Positions 1 to 12,019 are shown, counted from the first letter of the stretch. The stretch: 64,000 nucleotides of DNA from Ailurus styani (GCA_002007465.1 LNAC01000340.1:1411382-1475381), one strand, 5' to 3'. Notes: generated by a model not told the origin, from the letters alone. Made by a program: numbers and translations.

Positions 1-94
1 AATACCTATCCTTAATAATCCTGGATTTGATTCAGGCATGACTAAGACTTGCTGCCTACTAATAATAGCCTAACCCACAGACGCGTGCTGTGAT

Positions 95-270
95 AATCTT
101 CACAACGAGGATCGGTGGTCTTCACCTTAGCAGATGAAGAAACTGAGGCTCAGAAAGTTTAGGTAACTTGCCAAGGTCACTCAGCTGATAAGTGGCAGAG
201 GCTGGATTTGAACCCAGGTAACCTGGCTCCGGGAGTCAGGCTCTTCATGACAAGATGGTGTTGCATGATG
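95..270 (-). repeat. MIR SINE fragment
   Basis: The stretch carries the MIR core in reverse orientation: a 'cagatgaagaaactgaggct' block, then a 'ggtcactcagctgataagtgg' type block and 'gatttgaaccca'. It is old and diverged, and lies in the NUAK1 intron. Confidence 0.85.
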
Positions 271-2639
271 CGGTGGACCAGAACTTAGGGTTGGCAGGGT
301 AGTCCTGAGTCATCCACAGTGGGGCAAGCGATGGCTAGGAGCAGAGGTGTGATAAGCACAGCGCTGACTGTTCCACCCCGGCTGCTGGTAAGGGTGGGAT
401 GAGCCCCTGTAGCAAAGCCTCCTGGGGGAGGGCAGCAGCAACGCTGTCTTCACAGGGGATGGATTCCTACCACGTTCATTGCCTGAATTGGAGAAGCCTG
501 TTTTTTCTCAGAGTTCATTGCGTCAAGTACAAGAGCGTTAACATCACCCTGGGGTGGTTCTGAGGTGTTCCGACCAGTTGTCAGTGCTCTCAGATTCTGA
601 TGGTGTGAGTGTGTGTGTGAGACAAAAGGCTCAGACAGAGCAATAAAGTAAATGATTGGGGAGACTTTGGGGTGTGGATGATGAATGTGTGGTGATGGTT
701 GATGGACCGCATCACCTCACAGTCCTGCTTGTTCCCATGGAAATACCACCAGGGATGGTTGTGGAAGGAGGATGAAATCCAATGGCTGGACCAACATGGT
801 GCCATTGATTCTCTCTCCCATGTAGCTCCTTCCTTTATCTTGGCCACATCCCTTGCCCTCCTAGGATTTGTTATCGGGCCCCCAGATAGCACTGATGGTC
901 TTAGCAGGAGTGAATGGTTCTTGGCAAGACATCTGCATCCCCTCTTCTGCAGGTAACTTATACACTTTTTTACCATTTCTTCTGCCTCCTGTGGAGTCCA
1001 CTGCTGGTAGTGGGTGGCCTGGTTGGCTATGGTTCTCCTTGTGCATGCCAACCGACATCCAGAGAGAATTTTGGTTTAAGAAAAGACAATTAGTGAACGA
1101 AAGAGTCTTTCATTGTCCCAACCAGGAAACACATTGATTCAACTTGGACCAACTCATTGTCAGTGGGAGGGCTGCCAGTCCAGTGTAATTTTCTCACTCT
1201 CACTGCCATGGGCTTTTAGACTTGAGGGATCAGAAGACCATTTTGTGAAGCCCTGAGCCTATGAGGTGCTTGAAATTTAGTTCTGGGGAGGAAACTGTTG
1301 AAGAATGGATCTTGCAGACTAAAGGACCTAATTAGGTTGCAGACAGTTCTTGCAAAGGAAAGACCACTCCATTACTGAAATGAAAAATAAGCTACTTTCC
1401 ATGAGGATCGTATGACCTTTAACAAAAGCGCACCCCTGAGGAATGGAATGGTCCATCTGTCTGAGGTTTCAGGAAAGCAGTAAAAATGCTGTCATGTGGG
1501 GAGGCAACCCCATGAAAAAATGAACTTATTTAAGATATGGGGTTGATTGAAGGCAAAGGCATGAGGAGAATCCTGACTGGTCCACTCTAGGCCGTTGGCC
1601 TTTTCGCTTAAAACCAACAAACGAAATTCCCTCTTCTAAGGTTACATGTAAACCAGAAAGACATCCTCCTTTTTTTGTAACCTGCTGTGCGTGAAGCATC
1701 CTGTAAAGGGATTTCCATCCTCTCCCTTCCCAAGCCCATTTTCTTCCAAACAGCCTCGCGGCTTTGGTTCTAGAATGGCTGACAGACGGTTAAAATCCCA
1801 AGATCTCCTCACTCATCAGTGTTTCTCTCAGGCCAGAGCATTGTTTTGTAATCCACATTTGCTCAAGTTATACAAGTTGTATTATTCACCCCGGGGCAAC
1901 AGGAGGGAGTTATAAGGAGTTGGGTAATTAGCATGGTTGGGAAAGACAGACAATCAGAAGGCAGAGCTGGACCATCAAACTGAACATCTGATGAAATTCA
2001 GAATTAATTTGGAGAAGTAGCCGTTGCTATAGGAACCAATCCCCACTCTCCCTTGAAATGGAAAATAAACAGAAAACAGGAGAAATCATTCAAGTTGGTG
2101 TCTGGGAAGAAGACCTTTCTGTGGGACAGTAGAGTGGATGAGTCTGGATATCGGTCTATGTGGAAACAATGGTAAAACCATCTCAGGCGAGCAAAACCCC
2201 AGGCATTTTGGGTGGTTCACTTGCATGCTTGTTTCTCTAGGAGCTTTCTCAGGCCATGTGCATTAGCTCATTGATTTTTCGCTCTGATCATTTGGTCCTT
2301 AAAGTCTGTATCATACAGGTTAGGACTTGATTTATTTTATAAACACTACTGCTGGTTTCCAGCTACATTGCAACCCCTCCAGGACAAAGACTCTGCCTCA
2401 TGTTGCATTTGTATCCCCTTTAACACAAAGCAGAAAATGCTCCAGATTGATGGGGGGAAAAAAAAAGCATTTTCAGAATAAAACAGTGATGCTGGTCTCT
2501 TTAATGAAGGAGACTATTGAGGATTATGCAAGGAAAGTAAATGGATGATGGAGGAAGGTGGTGGAGAGTCTTGGGAAGAACAGAAGATTTGAGTCCCATA
2601 CATTTGGGACCAAATCCTTATTGGTTGTCTGCCCACCAG

Positions 2640-2950
2640 AAATGTGTCCAGATGAGCTTGGAAAGACTGTTTACAGCAGCACTATTCATAATGACCCTCA
2701 CCTGGAAACAACCCAAATACCCATCAGCAGTAGAATGGATACAGCCTTGGTACATTCACACAATGGAGTACTCTATAGTAATGAGTGAACAGTCTTCCAT
2801 TACATGGAACAGGCATGGGTTATTCTTAGAGTGTTGAGCTAATGAAGGCAGACACAGAAGAACATATTCAGCATGATTCCATTTGTAGACAATTGGCAAA
2901 ATTTATCTATGGTACTGACTTATCGTCATTCTTTTCATGGTACTGGCTTC
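2640..2950 (+). mobile_element. Old L1 (L1M-type) 3' fragment
   Basis: The sequence resembles the end of L1 ORF2 and the start of the 3' UTR. It has an acagcagcactattcataat-like block, then 'ctggaaacaacccaaatac', an 'aatggagtactctatag' block and 'atgattccatttgtaga'. It is riddled with substitutions and not coding-competent. Confidence 0.75.
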
Positions 2951-3049
2951 TACATATATCCTTGGGGAGGTGTTTAGTGACCGAAAGAGGACACAGAGAA
3001 GGTAGTCCTTGCCTGGTGCTGGCCATGTTGTTTCTCCATCTGAGTGCTG

Positions 3050-3165
3050 GTTCCCTATTTATGAAGTAGGGGTAATATTAATACCTACCTCCTAAGATTG
3101 TTGGGATTAAATGTGACAATCCATGGCATTCAGGGGTTGTTCAATATGTGTTATCTATTGTTACT
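3050..3165 (+). repeat. MIR fragment
   Basis: Forward MIR 3' half: an 'aatacctacctcctaagatt' block followed by a 'gttgggattaaatgtgac' block, near the usual MIR spacing. Confidence 0.7.
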
Positions 3166-4132
3166 GCAAATAAGCCTTCTGAGGAAGGAGAGATCACTGT
3201 CCAGCATGGAAGGCTCTTGGGAAGAAGGGTGCTCTGGGCTGTCTCATAGTCCAGGAGGCTGGGTGCTTGTCCTGTCCCTTGTTCCATCTTTTCATTGTTC
3301 TTGGCAACGTTTGGGCCCATCTGACTCCTCCCCCACAGAGCTCCTTGTGGGCATTCAAGGCCTGGGTGGCTCATTCATAGCCTGCCTCTCCTTCCTTGTT
3401 CTTTAATCCCGAGCCCCTGCCAACCACTGGTGGTTCTGCCCCTGCTTCTGCCCTTGCTCCTGCTGCGCCCTCTGCCGGGCGCAGCTCCCCCATTCTTCCC
3501 CTAGTAAAATCTCTCAGCAGCCCCAGTGCCAGGCCCACAGCGGGGACTTTATACAAGAGTATTGTTGGAACTAAAGCCTGGATCTGCTGCACATAGACAC
3601 GGCCCCTGTGCTGTGGGCTCCCTCACGCTGAGCTGAGTTTCTATTCAGGGTTTTGATTTTCCTGGTAGGACCTGGCATGTCAAGGGCCATGGTTTTCCTT
3701 ACCATTCTGGAGCCACCGGGCTTCTGGGTAAAACTGTCTGGCCAAGAGACACAGGCTTTCATTTTTCAGAAAGGAAACCCTTCCCAACTGGTGGAAAATA
3801 AGCTTTTGCTTAGTGACTAATAACATAAACACAGACAAGATTTCTGGGCTTATAAATAACCAGTTGTAAAAGTGCCCAAGGGAAGCGGCCCTTTTTGCCA
3901 GAAGAATGGCCAAGAGGGTTCCTATCACCTCGCTGATAGTGACCTTAACGTAGGCAAGGAGCCTTTTCCTTGGACCAAGAGTGCGGAAGCTGGTCATTCT
4001 TCAGGACAAATTCCTGAGGCCTTGCTTTTATACATTAGAAATCCTGGGCTATTCTGGAAAAATAACAGTTGACCTTTAAGACCCTTTCTGCTCGAAAATT
4101 TTGTGATTCTGTGGCAGCCACACCACATTTTA

Positions 4133-4407
4133 TTTAAATTTATTTTTATTTTTTTTAATGTGCAAGTGTTTCTCACAAGTAGGCATTCTTTTTTTTTTTT
4201 TTTTTAAGATTTATTTATTTGAGAAAGAGAGAGAGAGAGAGAGTGCGCGCATGTGGGGCAGAGAGGAGAGGGCAGAGGGAGAGAGAAACCCGAGTAGACT
4301 ATGTGCTGAGCGCAGAGCTGGGCTCGATCCCACGACCCTGAGATCACCACCTGAGCTGAATGAAACCAAGAGTCAGACAATTCACCAACTGAGCCACCCA
4401 GGTGTTC
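4133..4407 (-). mobile_element. CanSINE (SINEC), antisense, with bipartite A-tail
   Basis: The tRNA-Lys-derived body reads on the minus strand (body about 4205-4407, ending gagccacccaggtgttcc on +). A T-run at 4189-4205 is its A-tail. I find an 18-bp target-site duplication, 4115-4132 and 4408-4425, with 16 of 18 bases matching. That places a further ~32-bp unique segment and a second T-rich tract (4133-4188) inside the insertion. It sits in the NUAK1 intron in antisense, so the + strand carries a strong polypyrimidine tract followed by AAG. Confidence 0.85.
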
Positions 4408-4623
4408 CAGCCACAACACGTTTTAAAGATCGATGTCAGCCGGGAGAGAAAAGTCTTTGGGTTTTGTTTTGCAGGAGCAGGCGAAGAGGCAAATGAGTAA
4501 TTATGAGGATAGCCGCCCCCCCCCTTTACTGAGCACTGCCTGAGGAATGGGTCACACCCTGCCGAAGGAATGGGTCCCGTGAGCTCACGGGGGTTGGGGG
4601 GGGGGGGTCACGTATATGTAAAA

Positions 4624-4850
4624 TGGTGTAATGGCTAGGAGTGTGGCATGTGTGGTCAGAATGCGGGGCTAGGCCTGGCTCTGCCTCGGACTCTCTCTGG
4701 CCATGGTAATTGCTAACCTGGCTATATTCAGAATTTCTCCTATGCACAATGAAGATACTCACAGGACCGAAGCCATAAGACGTAATTCATGCAAAGTGCT
4801 TATTAGCTCAGTGCATGCACATAGTAGGCTTTCAGTAAGAGCTGTTGTTA
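4624..4850 (+). repeat. MIR, nearly full length
   Basis: Forward MIR layout: 'aatggctaggagtgtgg' start, 'ggcctggctctgcctcgg' middle, 'aaagtgcttattagctcagt' and 'gcacatagtaggctttcagt' end. Confidence 0.8.
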
Positions 4851-6162
4851 TCAGGAAGGACTAGAAGCTTCATACCTAATGCCACGGGGCCTCTTTGATG
4901 GATCACTGATGTACCAAGTCTAGAACTGCTATTTGCCTTTAGTTAATCAAGGGTTACAGGGAGGGCCTTGCCCATGAAGCTTGGCTGTGCTGTTTCCTGT
5001 GGGAGGGGGAGGGGTGGGGGTCCCAGAGCCCCACGTGGTCAATGGGACAGGTCTCTCACCTGGCTGCCTCTCATCTCATTCACCCATTGTTTACCAGACT
5101 GGCTCCCTGGTAGTTCCTGTGGATATCAGGAGGGATATTGAAATGGCCAAATCAACAAAATTCAGAGTCAAAGAAACCAGACCCTCCAAGGGCAATCAGG
5201 TATTAGCATTTTCAAAAAAAAAAAAAAAATTGCTGACGCTCGATCACAGGACACTTTTTCCTGCAGAATATCTTGCAGGACCCGTGCTCTATGGCTCACG
5301 CATGTGGAATTGTTCCCCAGGTCCCTCTAAATACAGCAAGTCACCTGAAGGGCAGGAGAGAAAGGCAGGAAAGCAGTGAGGATGGAGATTCAGAGCAAGG
5401 GGCGCACAGGGGCAGGAAGTCAGACGGGAGGACAGAATCAGGCTGCATTTTAGAGGTGGCCTAGCGGGACTCACTGATGCAGGCTCCTCACGGAGTCAAA
5501 TATTTGGTGTTGAAATGAACGCTGTTTGTCTCTGCGTGATACCAAGCCGGCCGGTTGGAGAGGGAGGAATCCCGTCACTCAAACAGTCCTTTTGTCTGCA
5601 TGAGACCAGCGAGCAATACTTTCTGATAGTCACTGAAGGGACCGGTGGCTTTGGCCTCCTTTAGGGATGCATCAGACTTTCTGGGGCTGTGAGCCTCTTT
5701 GCTTATTTCCCTGTCAAAGTACTCTCCCTCTTTCTTCCTCCCCCGGCTTTTAAAATATTCGAAAGCCTGCTGCCCTCTCCTGGGCCTATCATTCCATCAT
5801 TTTCGGGGCCTGAGCCATGCATCCAGGTTCCAAAGTTTATTGTTAATGAAAAGGGCACAACAGGCTGAAATCCCTGGCAGAAGCGAAGCTGCAGGGTACA
5901 TCGAGGCCAGCAGACGCAGGAATAGCCAATTTTATCTGGCTGTTCTCTTTCCTCCTCGCCCTCCTCCTTCTCCCTCCCTTTTATCAGAGAGGTTTGGCTG
6001 GACTTGAAGGAGCCAAGAAGGAACTGGAGGGCCTTGAGCTTCTAACAGCCAGTGACAAGGTGTGGGAGGACAGAGGACCCAGGCCTGGGGCATGTTCCAG
6101 TTCAATTCCATTCTCATTGAGTGTGTCTAGGAGTCTGGCTCAGTGCTAAGGCCCTGGGGCCC

Positions 6163-6400
6163 AATAATATCAATAGTAACAATAATAGCTAACGTCACTG
6201 AGTGCATGCCTTAAGGTAGGCCTTGTTCTAAGCATTTAACATACCCAATATCAATAAACACTCCCAACAGTTCTAAGAAGCACTTACTAGTATTATTTAC
6301 ATTTTACAGTTGACAAAACTGTGGCACAGAGAGGGCAAGCAACTTCCCCAGAGTCACACAGCAAGTAAGAGGCAGATCCAGGAATCCTACCTTAGGAGGG
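6163..6400 (-). repeat. MIR, reverse orientation
   Basis: The block starts with 'aataatagctaacgtcactg', passes 'cattttacagttgacaaaac' and ends with a 'gtcacacagcaagtaagagg' block. This is the typical reverse-complement order of MIR. Confidence 0.85.
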
Positions 6401-6651
6401 TCTGATTCTAAAACTAAACTTTTTATATCTGAAAGTCCAGACTCACAGTCCACGCAGAGGAAATGGATATGTAAACAAGCAAATAAATCCATGGAATTTG
6501 AAAGTGCTATCAAACAAGTACGGTGTAGCACAGTGAGAGGCAGAGGGAGGCAAAATAGAAGCCATATTTGAGTTCCATCTTGACAGATGGGTTGGAGTTT
6601 CCCTCACAGGTAAGGCAGGTAGAAAAGGCAGAGGGAAGGAGGTGGGAAACA

Positions 6652-6654
<3 letters not shown>

Positions 6655-6731
<77 letters not shown>
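6655..6731. repeat. Compound microsatellite (TG)n(AG)n
   Basis: About 22 TG units (6655-6698) run directly into about 16 GA units (6699-6731) on the + strand. It produces long artificial open frames on both strands (CVCV/RERE and LSLS/THTH peptides), which should not be read as genes. It lies in the intron about 1.1 kb before the first visible NUAK1 exon. Confidence 0.97.
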
Positions 6732-6736
<5 letters not shown>

Positions 6737-6914
6737 ACGAGCATTTATAAGCATTTGGGAAAACAGTTTCCATGGTGGTGTGGGGGTTGGGTGGGAAGGG
6801 GCTGAGGCAGGGAACCCAGCTTGGGGTGATTGCAGTGTCCTGACAGGCCACCAGGCTGTGGGATCACGGGTCCCCGTCCACGTGGGAAGCCAGAGACGAG
6901 CACTGTCCAGTCTG

Positions 6915-7105
6915 GCGGGCTCAGCCAAACCGTGCAAGTCTCTTAACTTCTCCACGCCTCAGAGTCCCCATTTTTTTTAGTGGTAAAATTAGTGGTATTT
7001 CTCTGAAAGTTTGTTGCAAGATCTAAATGAGTCAGTACATGTCAGGTACTCAAAACCCTACAGGAACCTGGCACAGAGTAAGGGCGACGTAATTATTTCC
7101 TGTAA
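6915..7105 (+). repeat. MIR fragment
   Basis: Forward MIR signatures: 'agtctcttaacttctccacg', 'tggtaaaattagtgg' and, at the end, 'cctggcacagagtaagg'. Confidence 0.75.
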
Positions 7106-7139
7106 TTGTCCGGAATGCTTTTAGGAAGTTTTGAGTTCA

Positions 7140-7405
7140 CTCATTTGATAATTGTGAATTGAGCCCCTCTGTCAGCATTCTGAGTGCTGGGGAGACATCC
7201 GTGAATGAATAGAGCAACCCTCATTTACACTCTAGTGGAAGAGACTAACTAAATACACAGAACACACAGAATAGGGCTGGGGTGGATCTGCAGGCTCACA
7301 CAGGACCTGCTGGGCCACGTTTGGAATTTGGGGTTCTATTCTGAGTGAGATGGAACGTCTAGAAGGATTTGAGCAAAGAGGTGACAAGTCCAGCTACCCA
7401 TTTTG
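7140..7405 (+). repeat. Ancient dispersed repeat, family not named
   Basis: The stretch begins 'cactcatttgataattgtga' and passes a 'gagtgctggggagacatcc' block and a 'ggatttgagcaaagaggtga' block. It belongs to a degenerate family seen repeatedly in this window (14440-14765, 18390-18760, 31950-32240, 57580-58035). I recognise the pattern from other mammalian DNA but cannot give its name with confidence. Confidence 0.55.
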
Positions 7406-7805
7406 GGCTCAAAGTAGCTTGTGAGGTCCGGGTAGCTGGTCCACATCGAACGGTCCATAGAAGGTAGGTGTTATTACCCATTGTCCTGTCGACAGGGGGC
7501 TGTTCTTGGAGGCGAGGCTTAGGAGAATGATCCTGGTGAAGGGCGTGGGGCCCTCAGAAACGAGAGGCACCTTCCCCTTTAGGCTGCAGAGGTGTGTCCC
7601 GTAACAAGAGTGGTGATGTCATTGTCCACCTGGCTGAAACACTCACCCAGCTCCTCGTGACGTGGAATGGTCTGACTTGTGTCCTGACCGGTGGCTCTTG
7701 GCCCCTGCTCAGTGACATCTCCGTTGTCCTCCCTCGCACCCTCTGGAGTCATAAGTGAGCTTGTTGGATAAACAGGGTTTTGTGTGTTGCTGTCCCCCCC
7801 CACAG

Positions 7806-7957
7806 TGTTTGAGAACAAAGATAAGATTGTGATCATCATGGAGTACGCAAGCAAGGGGGAGCTGTATGATTACATCAGCGAGCGGAGACGCCTCAGCGAG
7901 AGGGAGACCAGACACTTCTTCCGGCAGATCGTCTCCGCTGTGCACTATTGTCACAAG
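7806..7957 (+). CDS. NUAK1: NUAK1 coding exon (exon 3 by human numbering): kinase hinge and helices D-E
   Basis: This 152-bp exon encodes the end of Val121 and residues 122-171 of the NUAK1 serine/threonine kinase. It contains the hinge region ([15 protein letters not shown]) and the helix leading to the catalytic loop (AVHYCHK). NUAK1 is an AMPK-related kinase activated by LKB1; it acts in cell adhesion, actomyosin control, polarity and metabolic stress. The borders are CACAG before 7806 and AAG|GTACGG after 7957. The exon enters in phase 1 (the G of GTG comes from the preceding exon, outside the window) and leaves in phase 0. I recognise the protein as NUAK1 rather than NUAK2 from this segment and the exon 7 tail. 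Exon numbering is from memory. Confidence 0.97.
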
Positions 7958-8059
7958 GTACGGCCGAGCCCCGCCCCAGCCTTGGTCCCCGATGGTTTTG
8001 ATGGTCAGGTGATTGTTTTCACACTATACGGGTGATATCTATTCATTGTCGTCTGCATG

Positions 8060-8720
8060 GAGAATTGATGAAATAGAAGAAAATCACCATCACCCGTAAT
8101 TCCAGAATCCAGGCATAACCCATGATTGATATTTTTGTTCATTTCTTTCCTGTCTTCTTTCTCCGACTCCTACCATTGTCTTCTTCCTCCAACTCCTAAC
8201 ATTTGTTTTTTTTTTATTTGAACTTCTTATTTTGAATAATTTTAGATGTACAGCAAAGTTTTCAAGCTGGTACAGAGAGTTCCCATATGCCCCTAACTCA
8301 CTTTATCCAAATGGGAACAGCTTACATAACTATAATACATTTGTTGAAACCGAGACACCAACATTCGGGTGGTGTTACTAACAGAACTCCAGATTTTTAT
8401 TCAGGTTTCCCCAGTTTCTCTGCCAATGACCTTCCTCCATTTCAGGACCCAGAGTACCACAGTGCGTGTATTTTTACATTTGTGTCTTGCCTTGTCACTT
8501 AGTATTTTAATCTGAACGCGTTCCTGTGTTACTAAAGATTCTCGATAATTATTGTGATGGTTGGACATTTAAGGCTGGTTCTAATTTCTGGTGAATATAT
8601 TTATATATTGTGATCTACATCTTTATATATTAACCTTTTCCTCTCATTTGAGTGATTCACCTGAGGGAAATTCCAGAAGTGAAGTTACTGGCTGTGAACT
8701 TTCCTGTGCTCTTGGTATCT
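8060..8720 (-). mobile_element. Old antisense L1 (L1M-type) 3' UTR tract
   Basis: The + strand shows the reverse complement of an ancient L1 3' region: 'ggtacagagagttcccatat', then 'actataatacatttgttgaa', 'cagatttttattcaggtttc', and further on 'aaattccagaagtgaagtta'. The copy is diverged and probably made of more than one fragment. Confidence 0.65.
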
Positions 8721-10095
8721 TTCCTTGCATAGGTCACATCCACATGGGTTACGTACCTACACGTACATTTTATCGCAACACACCTAATGGGATGTGCTCA
8801 TAATACAGCCAGGTTAGCTACCCTTTGTCTCTGGAGAAGGAAATGAAGTACGCAGCTAATTCCAAGACGTAGTTCAGCCATCATCATTATTAATCACGTT
8901 AGCTATGATTCCCATCGTGTTCGCACTTTCCCCCAGAATGGTCACACCTGGAACAGTCTTTCAGTTTGAGGACAATAGTGACTTGAATCCAACATGGCAC
9001 CCAAAATAAAGTCAGCTTCTTCGTTCAGATGATTGCAACATGGGGCCTTCTGGTTTGTTAAATGTTCCGGTTAATTGAGAGCGGCTCCATAAGTAACTAG
9101 AAGATACTACTCAAATCTAAATCCCTTAACCCATGTGAACGCTGTTGGACTTCTCTTTGCCGACTCAAACGGCACTGATGACTCAGATCACACAGTATTT
9201 TGTACTTTATCCTCAGGCAGACATCAGCATAAAGCACTGCAGTTCAGATTTTCATTATTTGAGGTGGGCGAATACTTGGGATTTTGTATGAATGGGGCTT
9301 TATCAGATGCATTCCCTTGTACTCTGAAAACTAGGAACGCAATAATATAAACCAAAACTGCTCCCCGTCTTTAAAACTAGAAACAAATCAGGGACCTTAG
9401 ATTCTGTATCCTTTCTCCAAGAGCCTTGGTTTATGCCTTTCTGAGGTCAAAACACATCCAGGAAGGTTTGCGTTAGAAAAAGGAGTAGAAATTCAGCTTT
9501 CATCTCTTCAGCCGGTGCTTCTGGGGATAGTAGGGACTGTCAAATGGAAAGGAAAATAAACAAAAAAGCACCGTTATGAACATGCCGATTGTGAACTAAA
9601 GAAATCTCGATTGAAAGGCAGAAGTGTTCTAGCCAGTTGGTTTGCTCCAAAAAGCAGCTTCAATTGCAAATGTCCTTTCTGCTGAATGATATGAAAAACT
9701 TACTCCCTGCTCTTTGTCGGCCCAGCCCAGAGTGGCTGGTCTTTCCGTTCCACCTCCGCTCATGCCCCCCCCGCCCCCCATTAAAAGATCATTGGGTTTT
9801 ACAAAGAATTGGGCCTACCGGTTGTGACTGTGGGGTAGACCAGCAGCCTATTGGTTATCAGGGCTGTCTGCCTGTCCGTGCAGGTTAGCTTCTAGCCTTG
9901 CCAGAGTTTGCTTGAACGGAGGAAAGGTCACACAGTAGGGCAGCGACTTGCTTGGGTCAGCCCAGTGGCTGGGGTCTCCTCGGCCCCTCCCACCCTCACC
10001 CTTGATTCTAGCTGAGCAGAGAGGGCCTTGCAGAACTTCCCTCCCAACCGTTCAGGAAATGTCCGTGGGAGGGCTTCTGCTCTCCTGGGGTGGGG

Positions 10096-10136
10096 GGCAG
10101 GCAGGCAGGCAGGCAGACAGAGAGACAGACAAGCGC
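10096..10136. repeat. Short tandem GGCA/GACA tract
   Basis: About five GGCA units are followed by imperfect GACA/GAGA units. It creates overlapping spurious ORFs in several frames. Confidence 0.85.
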
Positions 10137-10549
10137 AGCCCGTGAGCCCCACATTCCGAGTCTCCAGCAGAGAAATCTGCTTCTTCGCCGAGAAGGGCAG
10201 CACAGACAGACGTTGTGCACCCCGCCTGCGACTCTCTTGCTTTCACACAGTGGAACGACATTCCGACGAAGCGTCCCCCTGCTGTTTTACAAGCTCTGGG
10301 GGAGAATGGATTCCAGTCATTTTTCCCTCACCACACAGCAAGTGACTAATGCTCTCCTGTCGCTGGTCGCTGGCTGGCGGGGAGCATCATGACAGTGAGA
10401 GGAGCCCTGAAGGATGGAGACGGAGACCACCGGGGCTGGCGCATTTCTTTCATCTGTCAAATCTCTCCCTTTGCTCGCCCTCCCGCTCCCTCTCTCTGCT
10501 TCTGGGGCCGGCTGCCCCGTTCACGTCCACGCCTGTCTTCTCGTTGCAG

Positions 10550-10615
10550 AACGGCGTGGTCCACCGGGACCTGAAGCTGGAAAACATCCTGCTGGATGAC
10601 AACTGCAATATTAAG
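10550..10615 (+). CDS. NUAK1: NUAK1 coding exon (exon 4): catalytic loop
   Basis: A 66-bp, in-phase exon (22 codons, residues 172-193) between CGTTGCAG and AAG|GTACGG. It encodes NGVVHRDLKLENILLDDNCN plus two residues. The HRD motif (176-178), with catalytic Asp178 and the Lys180 and Asn183 that contact phosphate and magnesium, is intact, so the kinase should be active. The exon is short and isolated, with a 2.6-kb intron before it and an 8.9-kb intron after it. Because it is a multiple of three, skipping it would keep the frame but remove the catalytic loop. The upstream tract is strongly pyrimidine-rich, as expected for an efficient acceptor. Confidence 0.98.
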
Positions 10616-10885
10616 GTACGGCTCTTGCCTGGTGGACCGATGTGCAGGGCAGGGGCTCAAGGTGCCCCAGGCTGCAGCCTCGGAACCAGGTGGGCGGGCG
10701 GTCAACTCCGTTCAGTTCCAACCCTTCAAGCCGACCAGCATTTATCCATCTCCAACTACATACATGCCAGACCTCGATCTTCGTGCTGGGATAAAAAGAT
10801 GATTAAAATACAGTTCCTGTCCTCAGGAAGCAGTCATCCCCATAAAAACACCTACGACCAAACACATTGCTCGTGTATTTGGCGG

Positions 10886-11045
10886 CTATCGATTACCTTT
10901 AATCTTCACAACCCTATGAGGTGGGCGCCATTATTGACATCATTTCGCAGATAGGGAAGACGAGGCACAGAGAGGTTAAGCAACCAACCGGAGGTAACAC
11001 AGCGGTACCTAAGTGGAGTTGGGGTTTGAGCCCACGTGCGTCTGA
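10886..11045 (-). repeat. MIR, reverse orientation
   Basis: Shows 'aatcttcacaaccctatgag', then 'ggcacagagaggttaagcaa' and 'gtttgagcccacgtg' in MIR reverse order. Confidence 0.85.
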
Positions 11046-11839
11046 CTCACGAGGGCTTGAGTTGCCAGTGGGGCCCCAGGTTATGTAAGAGTTGGAACTG
11101 TCTCCCTGCCAGCCTTCTGTCACTGCAGTGGCATGCCTCCGCCTTCTCTCTCCCGATCCTCCCAGCCCCCAAACCCACCCAGGAACTGGGAAGCTCATTG
11201 TGGTGGTGTGTGCCGCTGGGAAAGGAGCATACTGTCCAGTGATAGGGTTGGCTTCCACGGAGAGTGTTTTTGCTGGCTGCCGCTGGAGCTGAAGCGAGCT
11301 CTCCTAGCCCTCGGGGTTCAAGTGCTGCCCGCGGAGCACTCTGAATGTCCTTTTGATCATGGCTGCAAAATAAGCAAATACGGTTTCAAAATAAACGGAG
11401 CTCGCCGCATGGGTTTCATTATGAAATGGCCTCAGTACTCCCGACACCAGGGGATCCCTCTAATTGGCCGCTGGTGACGTTAGTGCCTCATCCCTGGTCC
11501 CCGGACAAGGCATGGGAACGACCTTGTGTCGTCCCCTTTCCCGGTTGCTCTTGCTCTCAGTGGAAGGGGTGCCTCACAGGGAGACTGTTTCCTTGCTCCA
11601 TGTTTGGATTCTGTTCACAGATCATGGCGGCCACCATTAGTCACTATTGTCCTTTGAGAGGCTTCTCGAAGTCACATCAGGATAACCTCTTGTTACTACG
11701 AGTAGTTGACCTCTTTCTGTGTTAGTCCATAGAATACGGAGGAAATGGTTGGTTGAAGCAGTTCTTCCTAGGATCGGGAAGTGAGATCTCAAGGTCTCTC
11801 ACTTTCTGGATTATTCTAGCAGGAGCACTGGCCGTCCAG

Positions 11840-12005
11840 TCAGAAAATTTCCTCCTGTGTGGCTTCCTAGCTGCTTGCCATCAGGAGAACCACTTCATCC
11901 TGTACCTGCGACTGTAAAACAGGGGTAACAGGCATGCTCACAGACTTGTGTTCAGGACTAAACGAGATTCCCTGTGTTTAGCTTCGTGCACTGCTGAGCA
12001 CTGTG
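11840..12005 (+). repeat. MIR fragment
   Basis: Forward MIR features: 'cctgtgtggcttcctagctg', 'gactgtaaaacaggggtaac' and a final 'gctgagcactgtgtagtgag'. Confidence 0.65.
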
Positions 12006-12019
12006 TAGTGAGTCAAAAT

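Larger units (their letters stand above)
1..7805 (+). other. NUAK1: NUAK1 intron (3' part) upstream of first visible exon
   Basis: This is the downstream part of the intron preceding the first coding exon in the window, and it ends in a C-rich tract and CACAG at 7805. Its 5' end lies outside the window. I see MIR fragments (about 95-270, 3050-3165, 4624-4850, 6163-6400, 6915-7105), an L1M fragment (about 2640-2950), an antisense CanSINE (4133-4407), a compound TG/GA microsatellite (6655-6731) and an old unnamed repeat (about 7140-7405). The stretches 300-2600, 3170-4110 and 4850-6160 show no recognisable gene. The small ORFs there have no family features and broken codon context. Confidence 0.85.
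7958..10549 (+). other. NUAK1: NUAK1 intron between exons 3 and 4
   Basis: The 2592-bp intron runs from GTACGG to TTGCAG. An old antisense L1 tract fills about 8060-8720. The rest (8800-10500) is mostly unique, with a short GGCA/GACA tandem tract at 10096-10136. I see no gene in it. Confidence 0.9.

Noticed and set aside
590..1058. 153- and 65-codon minus-strand frames with a faint retroelement look
   Set aside because: No motif (protease, RT, integrase) could be placed, the frame is interrupted and part of it is a TG run. It could be an old ERV fragment, but I cannot support it.
3680..3997. 105-codon minus-strand ORF with hydrophobic stretches
   Set aside because: Intronic, no family resemblance, no splice or promoter context; consistent with chance.
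6443..6955. 170-codon minus-strand ORF and overlapping plus-strand frames
   Set aside because: Its length comes from the TG/GA microsatellite; the peptide is LSLS/THTH low complexity with repeat-derived flanks.
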